Assembly: GCA_040222875.1 (NCBI GenBank)
Contig: JAVKCG010000004.1
Span: 1 to 64,000, forward strand
DNA: 64,000 nucleotides
Direction of reading: 5' to 3'
Source: JAJCYL01 sp040222875
Lineage (GTDB): Bacteria > Bacteroidota > Bacteroidia > Cytophagales > Cyclobacteriaceae
This document shows positions 43,723 to 53,108 of this stretch, in pieces. The position numbers and the translations under genes were made by a program. Position 1 is the first letter of the stretch. Each line of letters begins with the position of its first letter. The notes under the pieces were generated by a model that was given only the letters and a program-made list of their open reading frames with translations, did not search any database and was not told where the DNA came from.

Positions 43723-44874
43723 ATGAACAAGTTTTTTGGGGTCGTATTAATTTTTATTGCTGCCTGCACTAAAACCATGGCGGCTGACTATCTAATTCTC
43801 AAGGGTACCGTTTACTCAGAGACCACCAGAACACCCCTGCCTTACGTCAACATTTATCCCGAAGGAACATCGTATGGCACTTTCTCTAATCTCAATGGCC
43901 AATTCGAAATGGTAATACAGCCTGAAGATTACACAAGGGCGCTTGTTGTAACCTTCATCGGCTATGCAAACCAAAAGGTAGCCATGGACACCTCACGTGT
44001 CTATAAAATCTACCTGAAAGAACAAACTCAGCAATTGCCAGAGATAACCGTTACAGGTTTAAAAGCCGATCAGATAATTGAAAAATTTCTGGAAAAACGT
44101 GAAATGAATTACCCTCACTATCCGCTTGTTCATAAGACTTTTTTAAGGGAATATGAGCAAGCCGAGTCTGGTGAAAATGTCTATTTGAACGAAGCGATAG
44201 TAGATTATCACCGTGAAGGATATTTTGGAAAGGCCGAGGATGCAATGAAGCTGGTGAAAGGCCGTAACCGATCATTCAATGATGAAGTCTCTTACGTTTC
44301 AGGCGGATTTGGGGATATACGAAATGACCTTGTGAAGTACCCCAAGGAATTCCTTACGAGAAAAAGCAACTACATTTTTGATGTGGATATGGTATTCAAT
44401 GGCGATCGGGATATTTACCGAATAGCATTCATTCCCAAGAAAAACGGAAAGTATGAAGGCTATTTATACATCGAAGATGAAACTTTTGCTTTGGTTAAGG
44501 CAGAAGTTTATTTCTCAGAAACAGGTATTTCTTTGCTGAACAAATCAGCTAAGCATGTTGGTTTTAGCTGGGAAAAGTTGAAAGAGACAATTGTTTATAA
44601 AAAATCTTCGAATGGTAAATACCATCTTTCTGAAATAATTACAAACGGCAGGGGATATGATGAAGGACTAACTCAAACCCTTACCTCCACATCAGAACTC
44701 GTTGTAATCGAAACAGATACCTCTACATTTTTCGCCAATGAATTCTACCCTATCATTAATGGAATCTCACTGACAGAAATTGATTTTGAGAACACCCCGT
44801 TCTTCTGGGAAGACAACAACTATATAGTGCTGGAAAAGGAGTTTCAGGCTGATAGCTCCGATGGAATCAATTAG
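43723..44874 (+). CDS. CarboxypepD_reg-like domain protein of the envelope
   Basis: The protein has 383 residues. The N-terminal signal is either a lipobox (IAAC, Cys15) or a conventional site after MAA. A carboxypeptidase-regulatory-like domain follows at about 25-100: LKGTVYSETTRTPLPYVNIY ... DYTRALVVTFIGYANQKV. The remainder (100-383) is mixed alpha/beta with YLYIEDETFALVKAEVYFS, as in outer membrane or periplasmic proteins of this family in Bacteroidota that have no assigned function. It ends convergently with the DUF4340 gene, overlapping by 8 bases. Confidence 0.78.
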   Translation: MNKFFGVVLIFIAACTKTMAADYLILKGTVYSETTRTPLPYVNIYPEGTSYGTFSNLNGQFEMVIQPEDYTRALVVTFIGYANQKVAMDTSRVYKIYLKEQTQQLPEITVTGLKADQIIEKFLEKREMNYPHYPLVHKTFLREYEQAESGENVYLNEAIVDYHREGYFGKAEDAMKLVKGRNRSFNDEVSYVSGGFGDIRNDLVKYPKEFLTRKSNYIFDVDMVFNGDRDIYRIAFIPKKNGKYEGYLYIEDETFALVKAEVYFSETGISLLNKSAKHVGFSWEKLKETIVYKKSSNGKYHLSEIITNGRGYDEGLTQTLTSTSELVVIETDTSTFFANEFYPIINGISLTEIDFENTPFFWEDNNYIVLEKEFQADSSDGIN

Positions 44875-45796
44875 ATAATTCGCTTTTACGAATTAGCAGT
44901 GGCCTGATTCGGCGAAAATCGAATAATGACATTTCATTTGCTGCATTTACCCCGAGGATGAAGTTTTCGTTATCCAATTTTGGATAAATCTTTAATTGCT
45001 GATTATTCTCAGTGTTGATTTCTTCAATTTCAATTATTGCCAATGGGTTAGTTTGCACCAGACTGTCATATCTCCCTTCAAATCCTTGAGGAATAAACTC
45101 ATTAGTTTCGAAATACTGATAGCGATTGAGGTAATTCATTAAAGCAGTAGTGTCCATGGCTGTAACGCCATCAATTTTAAAAAAAGCGTCCTCAAAGTAG
45201 ATGTTGATATCACTTTGTGGATTTTGAGGGTATGAAACCTTGAGGGTTTGCAGTGATCGCCAATGTGTATTGAAAATCTTACGGTCTTTCCATTGCAATG
45301 GAGTCAATTCGAAAATACCTGATACATAATTTCGATAACCAGGAATTTCCACGATATAAGGCTGATCATCGCCCGCTTCCATAAAATAAGATTGAGTTCT
45401 CCCGGGGCTTCCTCCAGCGTAGTATTCTTTTGTTTCACCAGCTATGTCAATTGAAATTTTATTCCCAGAAGCCAACTCGTGGGCGATTTCTTCCTGTTGG
45501 ATTTTTGATACAGGCCGCTTTATGGTTACCTGGTTGACAACTGCCATCAATACCCGCCTCAATGATTGATCAGCTTTAAACTCTCCATTTACCAGCCACG
45601 TACCAGATTCGTCTTGAGCTAAGCTGACTTCGTTTTCGCCTGTAATTCTAATACTTTGAATATTGGAAGTGTCAGCAACTGAAAAAAGGTCGGAATTAAA
45701 TTTTATTGATTCTTTATCAGAACTTACAAAAGCCAAAGCGAGGCTGACGATAATCAGGGCGGTAAGGGTGAGTAGAAGTTTATAGTTTTTGTGCAT
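44867..45796 (-). CDS. DUF4340 protein of the gld operon
   Basis: The protein has 309 residues. A single N-terminal membrane segment (LLLTLTALIIVSLALAFV) is followed by a DUF4340 domain: IQSIRITGENEVSLAQDESG and WLVNGEFKADQSLRRVLMAV are the opening strands and helices, and HWRSLQTLKVSYPQNPQ the second half. DUF4340 proteins commonly accompany GldG-type proteins in ABC gene clusters, where they may help the same gliding or secretion ABC system. The gene is last in the ilvE-prfB-gldAFG run, 25 bases past the DUF7832-like gene. Confidence 0.85.
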   Translation of the reverse strand: MHKNYKLLLTLTALIIVSLALAFVSSDKESIKFNSDLFSVADTSNIQSIRITGENEVSLAQDESGTWLVNGEFKADQSLRRVLMAVVNQVTIKRPVSKIQQEEIAHELASGNKISIDIAGETKEYYAGGSPGRTQSYFMEAGDDQPYIVEIPGYRNYVSGIFELTPLQWKDRKIFNTHWRSLQTLKVSYPQNPQSDINIYFEDAFFKIDGVTAMDTTALMNYLNRYQYFETNEFIPQGFEGRYDSLVQTNPLAIIEIEEINTENNQQLKIYPKLDNENFILGVNAANEMSLFDFRRIRPLLIRKSELSN

Positions 45797-45821
45797 GATT
45801 GCTTGATAAAGCGTTAGTACT

Positions 45822-46319
45822 CTACTTTTTATTATTCTTCCAAAATTGCCAAGGCTTTTTTATTGATCTCCTTTTCCATTTTTTATAAGCTTTATTGATC
45901 TGTTGAGAAATCTTAGTATAGTTGTCCCAGCTATTGGGAATTTCATATAAGGACTTGAATTCAGTTCCTAATATTTTCAAATAATCGTCAATAAACTCTC
46001 CATATTGTTCTTCTGGATCGTTTTGATTTTGATAATAGTATCTTGTGAAGGCTAGCCCTTCTTCATTTAGGTCTTCTTCCCAAAATTTCTCATCACAGTA
46101 CTGGAATAAAAAATCCCGTCCTGTTATTTTGCGATCTTTTACGTCTTTAATTCCCTTCTCAGAATTTTTTAGATGTGTTTCTCCGATTAAGCCATTATCA
46201 ATTATCCAGTTGATATACATACCAATATGCGTTCCTCCATTTTCCTTTGGTAACTCGTTAGGATAATCCCCTCCATAATGCCAATCCGCTCTATCAATAC
46301 TACCATTAGTTCCTCGCAT
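45822..46319 (-). CDS. DUF7832-like small protein inserted in the gld operon
   Basis: The protein has 165 residues. The opening SIDRADWHYGGDYPNELP followed by GTHIGMYINWIIDNGLIG matches the conserved N-terminus of a family seen scattered in bacteria (annotated DUF7832 as far as I recall) with no known role. It is Lys/Trp/Asn-rich and basic at the end (KKWKRRSIKKPWQFWKNNKK). Its start overlaps the gldG end by 14 bases, and it lies between gldG and the DUF4340 gene, where I expect no gene. By eye it is more AT-rich than its neighbours. Recent insertion is an inference. Confidence 0.75.
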   Translation of the reverse strand: MRGTNGSIDRADWHYGGDYPNELPKENGGTHIGMYINWIIDNGLIGETHLKNSEKGIKDVKDRKITGRDFLFQYCDEKFWEEDLNEEGLAFTRYYYQNQNDPEEQYGEFIDDYLKILGTEFKSLYEIPNSWDNYTKISQQINKAYKKWKRRSIKKPWQFWKNNKK

Positions 46320-47994
46320 ACTTCCTCCTTCTTAAATAATACTTTAAATACCCAAAAGCAATCAATACAACTATCGGTAACAGCAAATTGAAAGCTTGCC
46401 ACCAGGAGCGTTCGTCCTGAATTTTCACTTTGTCAAGTGGTCGAATACTTATCTCCTTGTTTCTTGCATTAATCAGCCCCTTTTCATCAAGCAGGTATTC
46501 AAGTGAGTTCATAACAAAGTCTTTGTTACCATAAGTCACCTGCTTGAATTGGTCATAGCCCAAATCCATGGGTTGATTTGTTTGGATATTAATTTCGTTG
46601 CGCACCAAATCACCATCAGAACAAACAATGATCTTACTCCTCACACCCTGTTCGATGAAGCTGCTTTTATCTGCACCTTTTGGCAATATCCGATTATTAT
46701 AAAGAGATGTGAATTCCCCCTCAAGTAAATAGGCGATTGGCTGAATGCCATCAATAAAAAGCTGTGGATCAAGGCTTTGCTGCAAATCGTTAAACGCTAC
46801 CCTAACAGGTGGTGCCATCACCCTTGAATATTGGGAGGTATAGATCAAGGGTGTTTTAGCGATGCCCTCCTCCCTGACAGTATCAATATTGGAAACAAAC
46901 TTCACATAAACTGCATCAATATTTTTCACAATCGAATGATCACCAAATTGGTTGGCTACTGGGAAGAACGGCCATGGCAGCATTGTAATTTGTGGTTGGT
47001 CGCCAATGTTTCCAGCAATCACCGGATAATCCCCACTGCTTACATCCTGCACAAGGTTATCATTAATCCTTACCCCATATTTGAAAAGCTGGTCTCGCAA
47101 ATTGAGTTCCTTTGGAAAAGCGATTGTCCCTTCACCAGATGCACTGTCCATGTTTACGCCCATGGCATCAATGAAAAACATTGCCTTGCCACCGTTCATT
47201 ATATACTGATCGAGGTTGTACTTCTCAAGCTCATTAAATGGTTCTTCAGGCTTGATCACCAACAAAGCGTCATAAGTTGACAATGGCCTTTGTAGCCTGT
47301 TCAGATTAACGTTGAAGACATCGTACTTTTCCAAAAGTACATTCGTAAAACCAGCCAATTCAAGCGAATCCAATTCGTTGTGGCCCCGCACAAACCCAAT
47401 CAATTTTCTTTCAGTCTGAACAAGTGTCCTGATTGCATTTGCAATTTCAAACTCGATATTCTCAATTGATTGATTTAGGATTTCTTCTGGTGAAGCTCCA
47501 CGATTGCCCTTTAATAAAAGCACTCCCTGTTCATCACCGTAGTATGATACGATTGCACCGGGAAAGATTAGTTTCTGAATCCGGTTGCCATCCTCATTAG
47601 CAAAAACATTGGTAGGCTGAATGCCATTATTGGCCAGATACTGCATGAACTCATTCCTCGCCTGCTCACTTCTGGCCTGATCAGGATCAACAAACCGATA
47701 CTGGATATTGCCGCCGGCATAAATGCTAAACTCATCTAAGGTCTCCCGCACTGATCGCTGTAATCTTTCAAAACCAGATGGCATATCTCCGTAGAGATAT
47801 ACATCTACGAAAACCACATCATCCAAATTGGTGAGCATCTGCTTCGTAGCTTCATTGATTGTGAAGCGATTCTCCTCTGTTAAGTCAAGCCTGATGGGGA
47901 ATCGATAACTTAACTGATTGACGATTACAACAAACACCACCCCTATCAGGAATTTCAACAGGTACTTAGCCATTTTTGATTTCAACCCTACCAT
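46306..47994 (-). CDS. gldG: Gliding motility-associated ABC transporter protein GldG
   Basis: The protein has 562 residues. One N-terminal helix (KYLLKFLIGVVFVVIVNQLS) is followed by LDLTEENRFTINEATKQML, the GldG signature region, a large periplasmic-type domain of the ABC_transp_aux/IFT52-like type, and a C-terminal helix (FNLLLPIVVLIAFGYLKYYL) with basic residues. GldG is the auxiliary protein of the GldA-GldF-GldG ABC transporter required for gliding in Flavobacterium johnsoniae. Its ATG overlaps the gldF stop by 7 bases, so translation is coupled. An internal ATG (MAKYLLKF) 21 bases in is a possible alternative start. Confidence 0.9.
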   Translation of the reverse strand: MVGLKSKMAKYLLKFLIGVVFVVIVNQLSYRFPIRLDLTEENRFTINEATKQMLTNLDDVVFVDVYLYGDMPSGFERLQRSVRETLDEFSIYAGGNIQYRFVDPDQARSEQARNEFMQYLANNGIQPTNVFANEDGNRIQKLIFPGAIVSYYGDEQGVLLLKGNRGASPEEILNQSIENIEFEIANAIRTLVQTERKLIGFVRGHNELDSLELAGFTNVLLEKYDVFNVNLNRLQRPLSTYDALLVIKPEEPFNELEKYNLDQYIMNGGKAMFFIDAMGVNMDSASGEGTIAFPKELNLRDQLFKYGVRINDNLVQDVSSGDYPVIAGNIGDQPQITMLPWPFFPVANQFGDHSIVKNIDAVYVKFVSNIDTVREEGIAKTPLIYTSQYSRVMAPPVRVAFNDLQQSLDPQLFIDGIQPIAYLLEGEFTSLYNNRILPKGADKSSFIEQGVRSKIIVCSDGDLVRNEINIQTNQPMDLGYDQFKQVTYGNKDFVMNSLEYLLDEKGLINARNKEISIRPLDKVKIQDERSWWQAFNLLLPIVVLIAFGYLKYYLRRRKYARN

Positions 47995-48710
47995 TTTCTG
48001 CTGCTCATTTTGAGGTTGGTCAACATGATCATTATGGCAATAACTCCTAAAAAATAGACGACATCCCGCGAATCGATCAGACCGCGGCTCATGGCATTGT
48101 AATGATAGATTATCCCTAATTGTGCTACATCCAATGCACCAGAATCAAATAATCCCGAAAGGCTTTCAAAGCCATCAAAAAAGATGAAGCATAAAAAGAC
48201 GGCCAGGATAAAGGATACAATTTGATTTTCTGACAACGAGGAGGCCAGGATGCCGATTGATGTAAACACTCCTCCGAGAAGGAGCAATCCAATGTATGAA
48301 CCAATTACTCCGGCAGTGTCAATATTGCCCACTGGGTTACCCAATTGGGCGACTGAATAATAATAGATGACAGTGGGGAGAACTGAGAAAAAGACGAGAA
48401 AGAACCCGGCAAAATACTTACCAAGGATGATCTGGAGGTCTGTTAACGGCCGGGTAAGGAGCAGTTCCATTGTTCCAGATTTTTGCTCTTCAGCAAGCAT
48501 CCGCATGGTAATAGCTGGTATCAGGAACATAAAAACATATGGCCCCAATGTGAAGAGTGTTGACATGTCAGCGTACCCATAATCGAAGACATTGGTATCG
48601 GGAAATACCCACATCAACAAACCGATACCTGTGAGGAAAACAGTGATAACGATGTAGGCAATCAGTGAATCGAGAAAGCCGTTGACTTCTTTAATGAAAA
48701 GTTGGATCAT
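47988..48710 (-). CDS. gldF: Gliding motility-associated ABC transporter permease GldF
   Basis: The protein has 240 residues from ATG 48710 and six membrane segments, with the signature ML(A)EEQKSGTMELLLTRP in the first cytoplasmic loop, typical for ABC-2 type permeases. It ends TNLKMSSRKW. The ATG overlaps the gldA stop in the ATGA arrangement, so the longer frame that runs back into gldA was not used. GldF pairs with GldA and GldG in the gliding ABC transporter. The transported substrate is unknown. Confidence 0.92.
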   Translation of the reverse strand: MIQLFIKEVNGFLDSLIAYIVITVFLTGIGLLMWVFPDTNVFDYGYADMSTLFTLGPYVFMFLIPAITMRMLAEEQKSGTMELLLTRPLTDLQIILGKYFAGFFLVFFSVLPTVIYYYSVAQLGNPVGNIDTAGVIGSYIGLLLLGGVFTSIGILASSLSENQIVSFILAVFLCFIFFDGFESLSGLFDSGALDVAQLGIIYHYNAMSRGLIDSRDVVYFLGVIAIMIMLTNLKMSSRKW

Positions 48711-49633
48711 ACTTCTACCTCCTCTTTCTGCGTCAATTGCCTGAAAATTTCTTCCAATGAGCCCTCCTCCTGATTCAGGCCAACCAAAGGCCAATTATGC
48801 TGAGATGCCAGTCCGAATATTTCAGATCTCAAATCGGCATCCTTTTGCACCTTGATCTTGTACAAACCCTCCGCTAATTCTTCTAGGTTCTGAATTGCTT
48901 CCAACGCCATTAAAGGTTCTGTATTGATCGCTGCTTTAAATTCAAGTTTGATTACATCATGATCTGAAGTGCTTTTCAAATCAGCAACTTTAGAGTCTGC
49001 GACAATCGACCCTTTATTAATGATTACAACCCGATCACAAAGAGCTTGCACCTCTTGCATGATGTGAGTAGAGAAAATGACGGTTTTTTCAGTGCTAATC
49101 TGCTTTATTACATTTCTAATTTCAGTGATCTGATTGGGATCCAGTCCTGATGTGGGTTCATCCAAAATCAACACCTCAGGGTCATGGATCATGGCCTGGG
49201 CCAACCCTACCCGCTGCCGGTAACCTTTTGATAATTGTCCGATCTTTTTGTTTTGCTCAGCCGTCAAGCCACAAAGAGCAATCATTTCTGCCGCCCTTGA
49301 CTTAAGTCCCAATCCAGTCAAACCATGTAATGACCCAATGAACCCAAGGTATTCATGCACAAACATTTCCAGATAAAGAGGATTGTGCTCAGGTAGATAA
49401 CCAACTCTCTTTCGAACTTCAAGTGGTTCATCAACCACATCCAAACCCGCAACTTTCACTTGCCCATTAGTTGGTGGCAGATAGCAAGTAGCTATTTTCA
49501 TAGTAGTGGATTTCCCTGCACCATTAGGCCCAAGAAAACCAAGGATCTCCCCGTGTTTCGCTGAGAATGAAATAGCATCTACCGCCTTTTGAGCTCCGAA
49601 TGTTTTAGTAAGATTTTGAACTTCTACAGACAT
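48707..49633 (-). CDS. gldA: Gliding motility-associated ABC transporter ATP-binding protein GldA
   Basis: The protein has 308 residues. Walker A is GPNGAGKST (Lys41), the signature is LSKGYRQRVGLAQAM, Walker B is VLILDEPTSGLDP, and the H-loop segment is TVIFSTHIM. A domain of about 90 residues after 215 (EFKAAINTEPLMALEAIQNL onward) is typical of GldA-like ATPases. In Flavobacterium johnsoniae gldA is unlinked to gldFG; here all three form one run with gldA first, as in other Cytophagales. It lies 88 bases past the prfB stop. Confidence 0.92.
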   Translation of the reverse strand: MSVEVQNLTKTFGAQKAVDAISFSAKHGEILGFLGPNGAGKSTTMKIATCYLPPTNGQVKVAGLDVVDEPLEVRKRVGYLPEHNPLYLEMFVHEYLGFIGSLHGLTGLGLKSRAAEMIALCGLTAEQNKKIGQLSKGYRQRVGLAQAMIHDPEVLILDEPTSGLDPNQITEIRNVIKQISTEKTVIFSTHIMQEVQALCDRVVIINKGSIVADSKVADLKSTSDHDVIKLEFKAAINTEPLMALEAIQNLEELAEGLYKIKVQKDADLRSEIFGLASQHNWPLVGLNQEEGSLEEIFRQLTQKEEVEV

Positions 49634-49721
49634 TAATTTTTAATCCTCGCGGAATTAACGGCAAAATAAATTAAATAGTCTTTACCTCAAGATTTACAAT
49701 GATCTGGGTGAATGAGGTGTA

Positions 49722-50811
49722 TTAATTTTCTACTTCCTGCCCCATCAAAAAGGCCTTCATGTAGTCATCCAGATCGCCATCAAGTACATTCTGGACATCT
49801 GTGCGCTCAACACCTGTTCTTGCATCTTTGATGAGTTTATAGGGATGCAACACATAATTACGTATCTGTGAGCCAAAATCAATCTTCATTTTGCTGGCTT
49901 CTACTTTATCCCTTTCAGCGTTTCGCTTTTCCAACTCCATTTGATAAAGCCTTGATTTCAGCATTTGCATGGCCATTTCACGGTTGGCTAATTGTGACCG
50001 CTCTACCTGACAAACCACCACTATACCAGTCGGTTTGTGTGTAAGCTGCACCTTGGTCTCAACTTTATTGACATTCTGACCTCCTGCACCGCCAGATCTT
50101 GAAGTATGCAACTCGACATCAGCAGGGTTGATTTCTATCTGGATTGAATCATCGGCTACAGGATAAACATAAACGGAAGCAAATGAGGTATGCCTTCTTC
50201 CACCTGAATCAAAAGGGGAAATCCTTACCAAACGATGTACACCGATTTCAGCCTTTAAGTAGCCATATGCAAACTCACCATCAAACTGAAGCGTAGCAGA
50301 CTTTAAACCAGCCACATCGCCAGCCTGATAGTCAACCTGTTTTACCTTAAACCCATGACTTTCGCCCCACATGATATACATCCGCATAATGATATCGGCC
50401 CAATCCTGGCTTTCCGTACCACCGGCTCCAGGATTGATTTCCATCATAGCGCTGAGCTGATCCTCCTCCCCACTTAGCATTCGCTTAAACTCAAGATCTT
50501 CGATCAAAGTGAGCGTCTTGTTGTAGGCAGCATCTACTTCTTCAGCCGTGGATTCTCCCTCCTCAAGAAATTCATTGAGCGTTTCTAAATCCTCAAAAGC
50601 AGTTTTGACCTCCTCATAGCTGTCAGTCCATACTTTTTTGGATCTGATGGTTTTTAGAAATGCCTCTGCTTTTTTGGGGTCGTTCCAAAAATCTGGCTGT
50701 ACAGTTACAGCCTCTTCTTCTTCTACTTCCGCTTTTTTACGATCGTAGTCAAAGATACCCCCTCAAGGCCTCTACCCTGGCCTTCAAGTCTTTCAACTCG
50801 TCTTGTGTCAT
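49722..50811 (-). CDS. prfB: Peptide chain release factor 2 with programmed +1 frameshift
   Basis: RF2 ends translation at UGA and UAA. The first reading frame encodes MTQDELKDLKARVEALRGYL and then meets TGA at 50749-50751. The bases just ahead are AGGGGG TAT CTT TGA C, the same site as in E. coli prfB. Reading through by +1 continues LDYDRKKAEVEEEAV and joins the main frame to give about 362 residues. The stop is at 49722. The main frame carries SPF in RISPFDSGG (UGA recognition) and the peptidyl-hydrolysis motif GGQ in SGGAGGQNVNK. The frameshift is self-regulation: low RF2 lets the ribosome slip. It follows ilvE by 8 bases. Confidence 0.97.
50749..50763 (-). promoter_or_regulatory. Programmed +1 frameshift site of prfB
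   Basis: Internal Shine-Dalgarno-like AGGGGG (50758-50763), slippery CTT (50752-50754) and the UGA stop (50749-50751) are present in the spacing known from E. coli. It lets RF2 control its own translation. Confidence 0.95.
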
Positions 50812-50819
50812 GTAATAAA

Positions 50820-51884
50820 TTAAATCTTATAAGTCCAACCGTGGATGTCTTCAACACGGCCATATTTGATGTCGTCAAGTGAGCTCATCAGCTTTGGCGC
50901 TAACTCCCACTGATCAACCGATGGCAAATCGTAATCAGTGCCTTCGTGACCAATTGTTTGAATTTGGGCAATTGTGGCGGCTGTTCCTATGCCAAAAGCC
51001 TCCTTCAGATTATCGGTTTCAACTGCTGAGATTAATTCTTTGACAGATAATCGTCTTTCTTCCACATTAATGTTCCAATCTCTGCAAAGTGTTAAAACAC
51101 TGTTTCGTGTAATGCCATTGAGGATTGTGTCGCCAGTTGGTGCGGTAACCAATGTGTCACCAATCAAAAATGCTACATTCATGGTGCCTGATTCTTCAAT
51201 GTATTCATGGGAGATTCCGTCAGTCCAGATTAGCTGATCGTAACCTTGTGCCTGTGCTTGCTTTGCAGGATATAAAGCTGCGGCATAGTTTCCTGCAGTC
51301 TTAGCATGTCCAACACCACCAACTGCAGCTCTTGTGAAATGGGTTTCAATCTTAACCTTTACAGGCTTTGTATAATAAGCACCCACCGGACAGGTGAAAA
51401 TCAAAAACATATATTCATCCGATGGCTTGATGCCAATAAACGGATCAGTACCAAAACTTGCAGGCCTGATGTATAGTGACGTTCCTGCTTTTGATGGAAC
51501 CCATTCTGAATCAATCCTTAATAGCTCAGTCATTGAAGTCATGAACATCTCCTCAGAGACCACGGGAATGCACATCCTTTCTGCACTTTTAATCATTCTT
51601 TGGGCATTTGCCTGAGGCCTGAAAACCAGGATATCACCATTCTCAGCCCTGTATGCTTTCAACCCCTCAAAGATTGACTGACCATAGTGCAAAGTGGTAT
51701 TAGCGGGACTAATTGGAAGGTCACCATAAGGTTTGATGACCATATCCTGCCATGCGCCATTTTTATAATTGGCCATGAACATGTGGTCAGAATATGTTTT
51801 TCCAAACTGGAAATTATCCTGATCAAATTGATCAAGTTTAGATTGAGCGATCTTTTCAAATGCGATGTCCAGCGTATCTATCAT
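50820..51884 (-). CDS. ilvE: Branched-chain amino acid aminotransferase
   Basis: The enzyme transaminates Leu, Ile and Val with 2-oxoglutarate using PLP. The protein has 354 residues from ATG 51884, with AGAGGA four bases ahead. A longer TTG frame to 51914 was not used. The typical strings are TLHYGQSIFEGLKAYR, RPASFGTDPFIG, the PLP-Lys region VGGVGHAKTAGNYAAAL (fold IV enzymes), and ESGTMNVAF. It lies just ahead of prfB on the same strand. A TAATTTTG box is at 51912-51919. Confidence 0.96.
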   Translation of the reverse strand: MIDTLDIAFEKIAQSKLDQFDQDNFQFGKTYSDHMFMANYKNGAWQDMVIKPYGDLPISPANTTLHYGQSIFEGLKAYRAENGDILVFRPQANAQRMIKSAERMCIPVVSEEMFMTSMTELLRIDSEWVPSKAGTSLYIRPASFGTDPFIGIKPSDEYMFLIFTCPVGAYYTKPVKVKIETHFTRAAVGGVGHAKTAGNYAAALYPAKQAQAQGYDQLIWTDGISHEYIEESGTMNVAFLIGDTLVTAPTGDTILNGITRNSVLTLCRDWNINVEERRLSVKELISAVETDNLKEAFGIGTAATIAQIQTIGHEGTDYDLPSVDQWELAPKLMSSLDDIKYGRVEDIHGWTYKI

Positions 51885-51911
51885 GACGTCCTCTGTTAAT
51901 ATTTGCGTCGG

Positions 51912-51919
51912 CAAAATTA
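51912..51919 (-). promoter_or_regulatory. Candidate -7 box of ilvE-prfB
   Basis: Minus-strand TAATTTTG matches TAnnTTTG and lies 27 bases ahead of the ATG at 51884. No TTG is placed at the -33 distance. Confidence 0.35.
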
Positions 51920-51988
51920 TAAAATATGGCTCTGAGGTTAGCGGTAATTAGTCAAAACTTTGGAGTTTTGCAGCTAGTCCAGTTCAGC

Positions 51989-52456
51989 ATGGCAGATAAA
52001 AAAGGAAGGTTTTCAAATGACATAAGCATCAAGAACCGAAAGGCCAGTTTCGAGTTTGAGTTTCTTGATAAATATGAAGCTGGAATTGTACTTCAGGGTT
52101 CTGAGATCAAATCTATCCGGGAAGGAAAAGCCAGCTTACAGGAGGCTTATTGCTATTTCAACGGAGAAGAACTCTTTATTAAGAGCATGAACATAACCCC
52201 GTACAAACAGGCCTCCCACACCAACCATGATCCACTGAGGGAGAGGAAGTTGCTTCTAAAGAAGGCTGAATTGAACAAACTCAAGGCTAAATCAGAGGAG
52301 AAGAGCCTAACCATTATACCCACCAGGCTTTATATTAATTCGAAGGGTCTTGCAAAAATGCAAATTGTACTTGCTAAGGGTAAGAAGCTCCATGACAAAC
52401 GGGACAGTATTAAAGACAAAGATTTGAAGCGTGAGATGGATAGGATGGGTGTTTGA
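51989..52456 (+). CDS. smpB: SsrA-binding protein
   Basis: SmpB delivers tmRNA to stalled ribosomes. The protein has 155 residues from ATG 51989 (MADKKGRFSNDISIKNRKAS). KYEAGIVLQGSEIKSIREGK and INSKGLAKMQIVLAKGKK are conserved, and the Lys/Arg-rich tail KREMDRMGV is typical. An in-frame extension starting at 51926 was rejected because it adds 21 non-conserved residues. It is divergent from ilvE with a gap of about 100 bases. The tmRNA gene itself is not in the window. Confidence 0.97.
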   Translation: MADKKGRFSNDISIKNRKASFEFEFLDKYEAGIVLQGSEIKSIREGKASLQEAYCYFNGEELFIKSMNITPYKQASHTNHDPLRERKLLLKKAELNKLKAKSEEKSLTIIPTRLYINSKGLAKMQIVLAKGKKLHDKRDSIKDKDLKREMDRMGV

Positions 52457-52464
52457 TCCATAGA

Positions 52465-53040
52465 CTAAAAGTCTTTTGCACCCATATTCACCCGGTATTC
52501 TTGCGGATTGTATATCCTGCCATTGTAGGTTAATGACCGTCCGCCCCAGCCGCTAACAGTAACCCTTGAAGAGCCATCTTTATTAACAGTAAACATGAAG
52601 CTTGTTAAACCAAGGCTTATTGATTGCATTTGAACCGCAACCGTAATGGGAGTGTGTTCTTTACTTTGATCAACCTCATATGAAGTTATATTGCCTTCAA
52701 TAGTTCTGCCCCCGATTCCGTTTGCCCCACCCGCAGCAAAGCCATTCAGTTGAATGATGCATTTTCCACCATTGATTTGAATAAAATTGGAACGAGGATT
52801 TAAGGTAATCCTATTAAGTGAGCGGTCAAGGATCATATCCGCGGCAACTCCAAAAAAGGCTGAATCAATCCACAATTTGTATTCCTTGAATTTTTCGAGT
52901 TCTGCCCTTTTCCTATCCAACTTCTCCGCTTTGCGCTGTGCTTTTAGTTCTTCTTTGGTTAACTCCTGAGCATAAATGACTGGAGCGAATAATGTCATTG
53001 TGCTAATTATCAACCAAGATGATATAACCTTCTCTAGCAT
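52465..53040 (-). CDS. DUF4251 domain protein, secreted
   Basis: The protein has 191 residues with a signal peptide (MLEKVISSWLIISTMTLFAP, cleaved near YAQ). A short charged helix (LTKEELKAQRKAEKLDRKRA) follows, and then a DUF4251 domain with NRITLNPRSNFIQINGGK and TVNKDGSSRVTVSGWGGRSL. The family is confined to Bacteroidota and its function is unknown. It probably sits in the periplasm or outer membrane. The end is 8 bases from the smpB stop, convergent. Confidence 0.82.
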   Translation of the reverse strand: MLEKVISSWLIISTMTLFAPVIYAQELTKEELKAQRKAEKLDRKRAELEKFKEYKLWIDSAFFGVAADMILDRSLNRITLNPRSNFIQINGGKCIIQLNGFAAGGANGIGGRTIEGNITSYEVDQSKEHTPITVAVQMQSISLGLTSFMFTVNKDGSSRVTVSGWGGRSLTYNGRIYNPQEYRVNMGAKDF

Positions 53041-53108
53041 AATTAATTTTAATCAATAGGCATCAAACTTCGTTCCAGGAAAACGGGTTGGTTATAGAAA
53101 CTTTCATG

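Noticed and set aside
46831..47280. 149-codon open frame on the plus strand
   Set aside because: It lies opposite gldG and its translation is low in ordinary protein features.
50508..50811. Broken or truncated prfB
   Set aside because: The in-frame TGA sits in a canonical +1 frameshift site and the shifted frame is complete, so the gene is intact.
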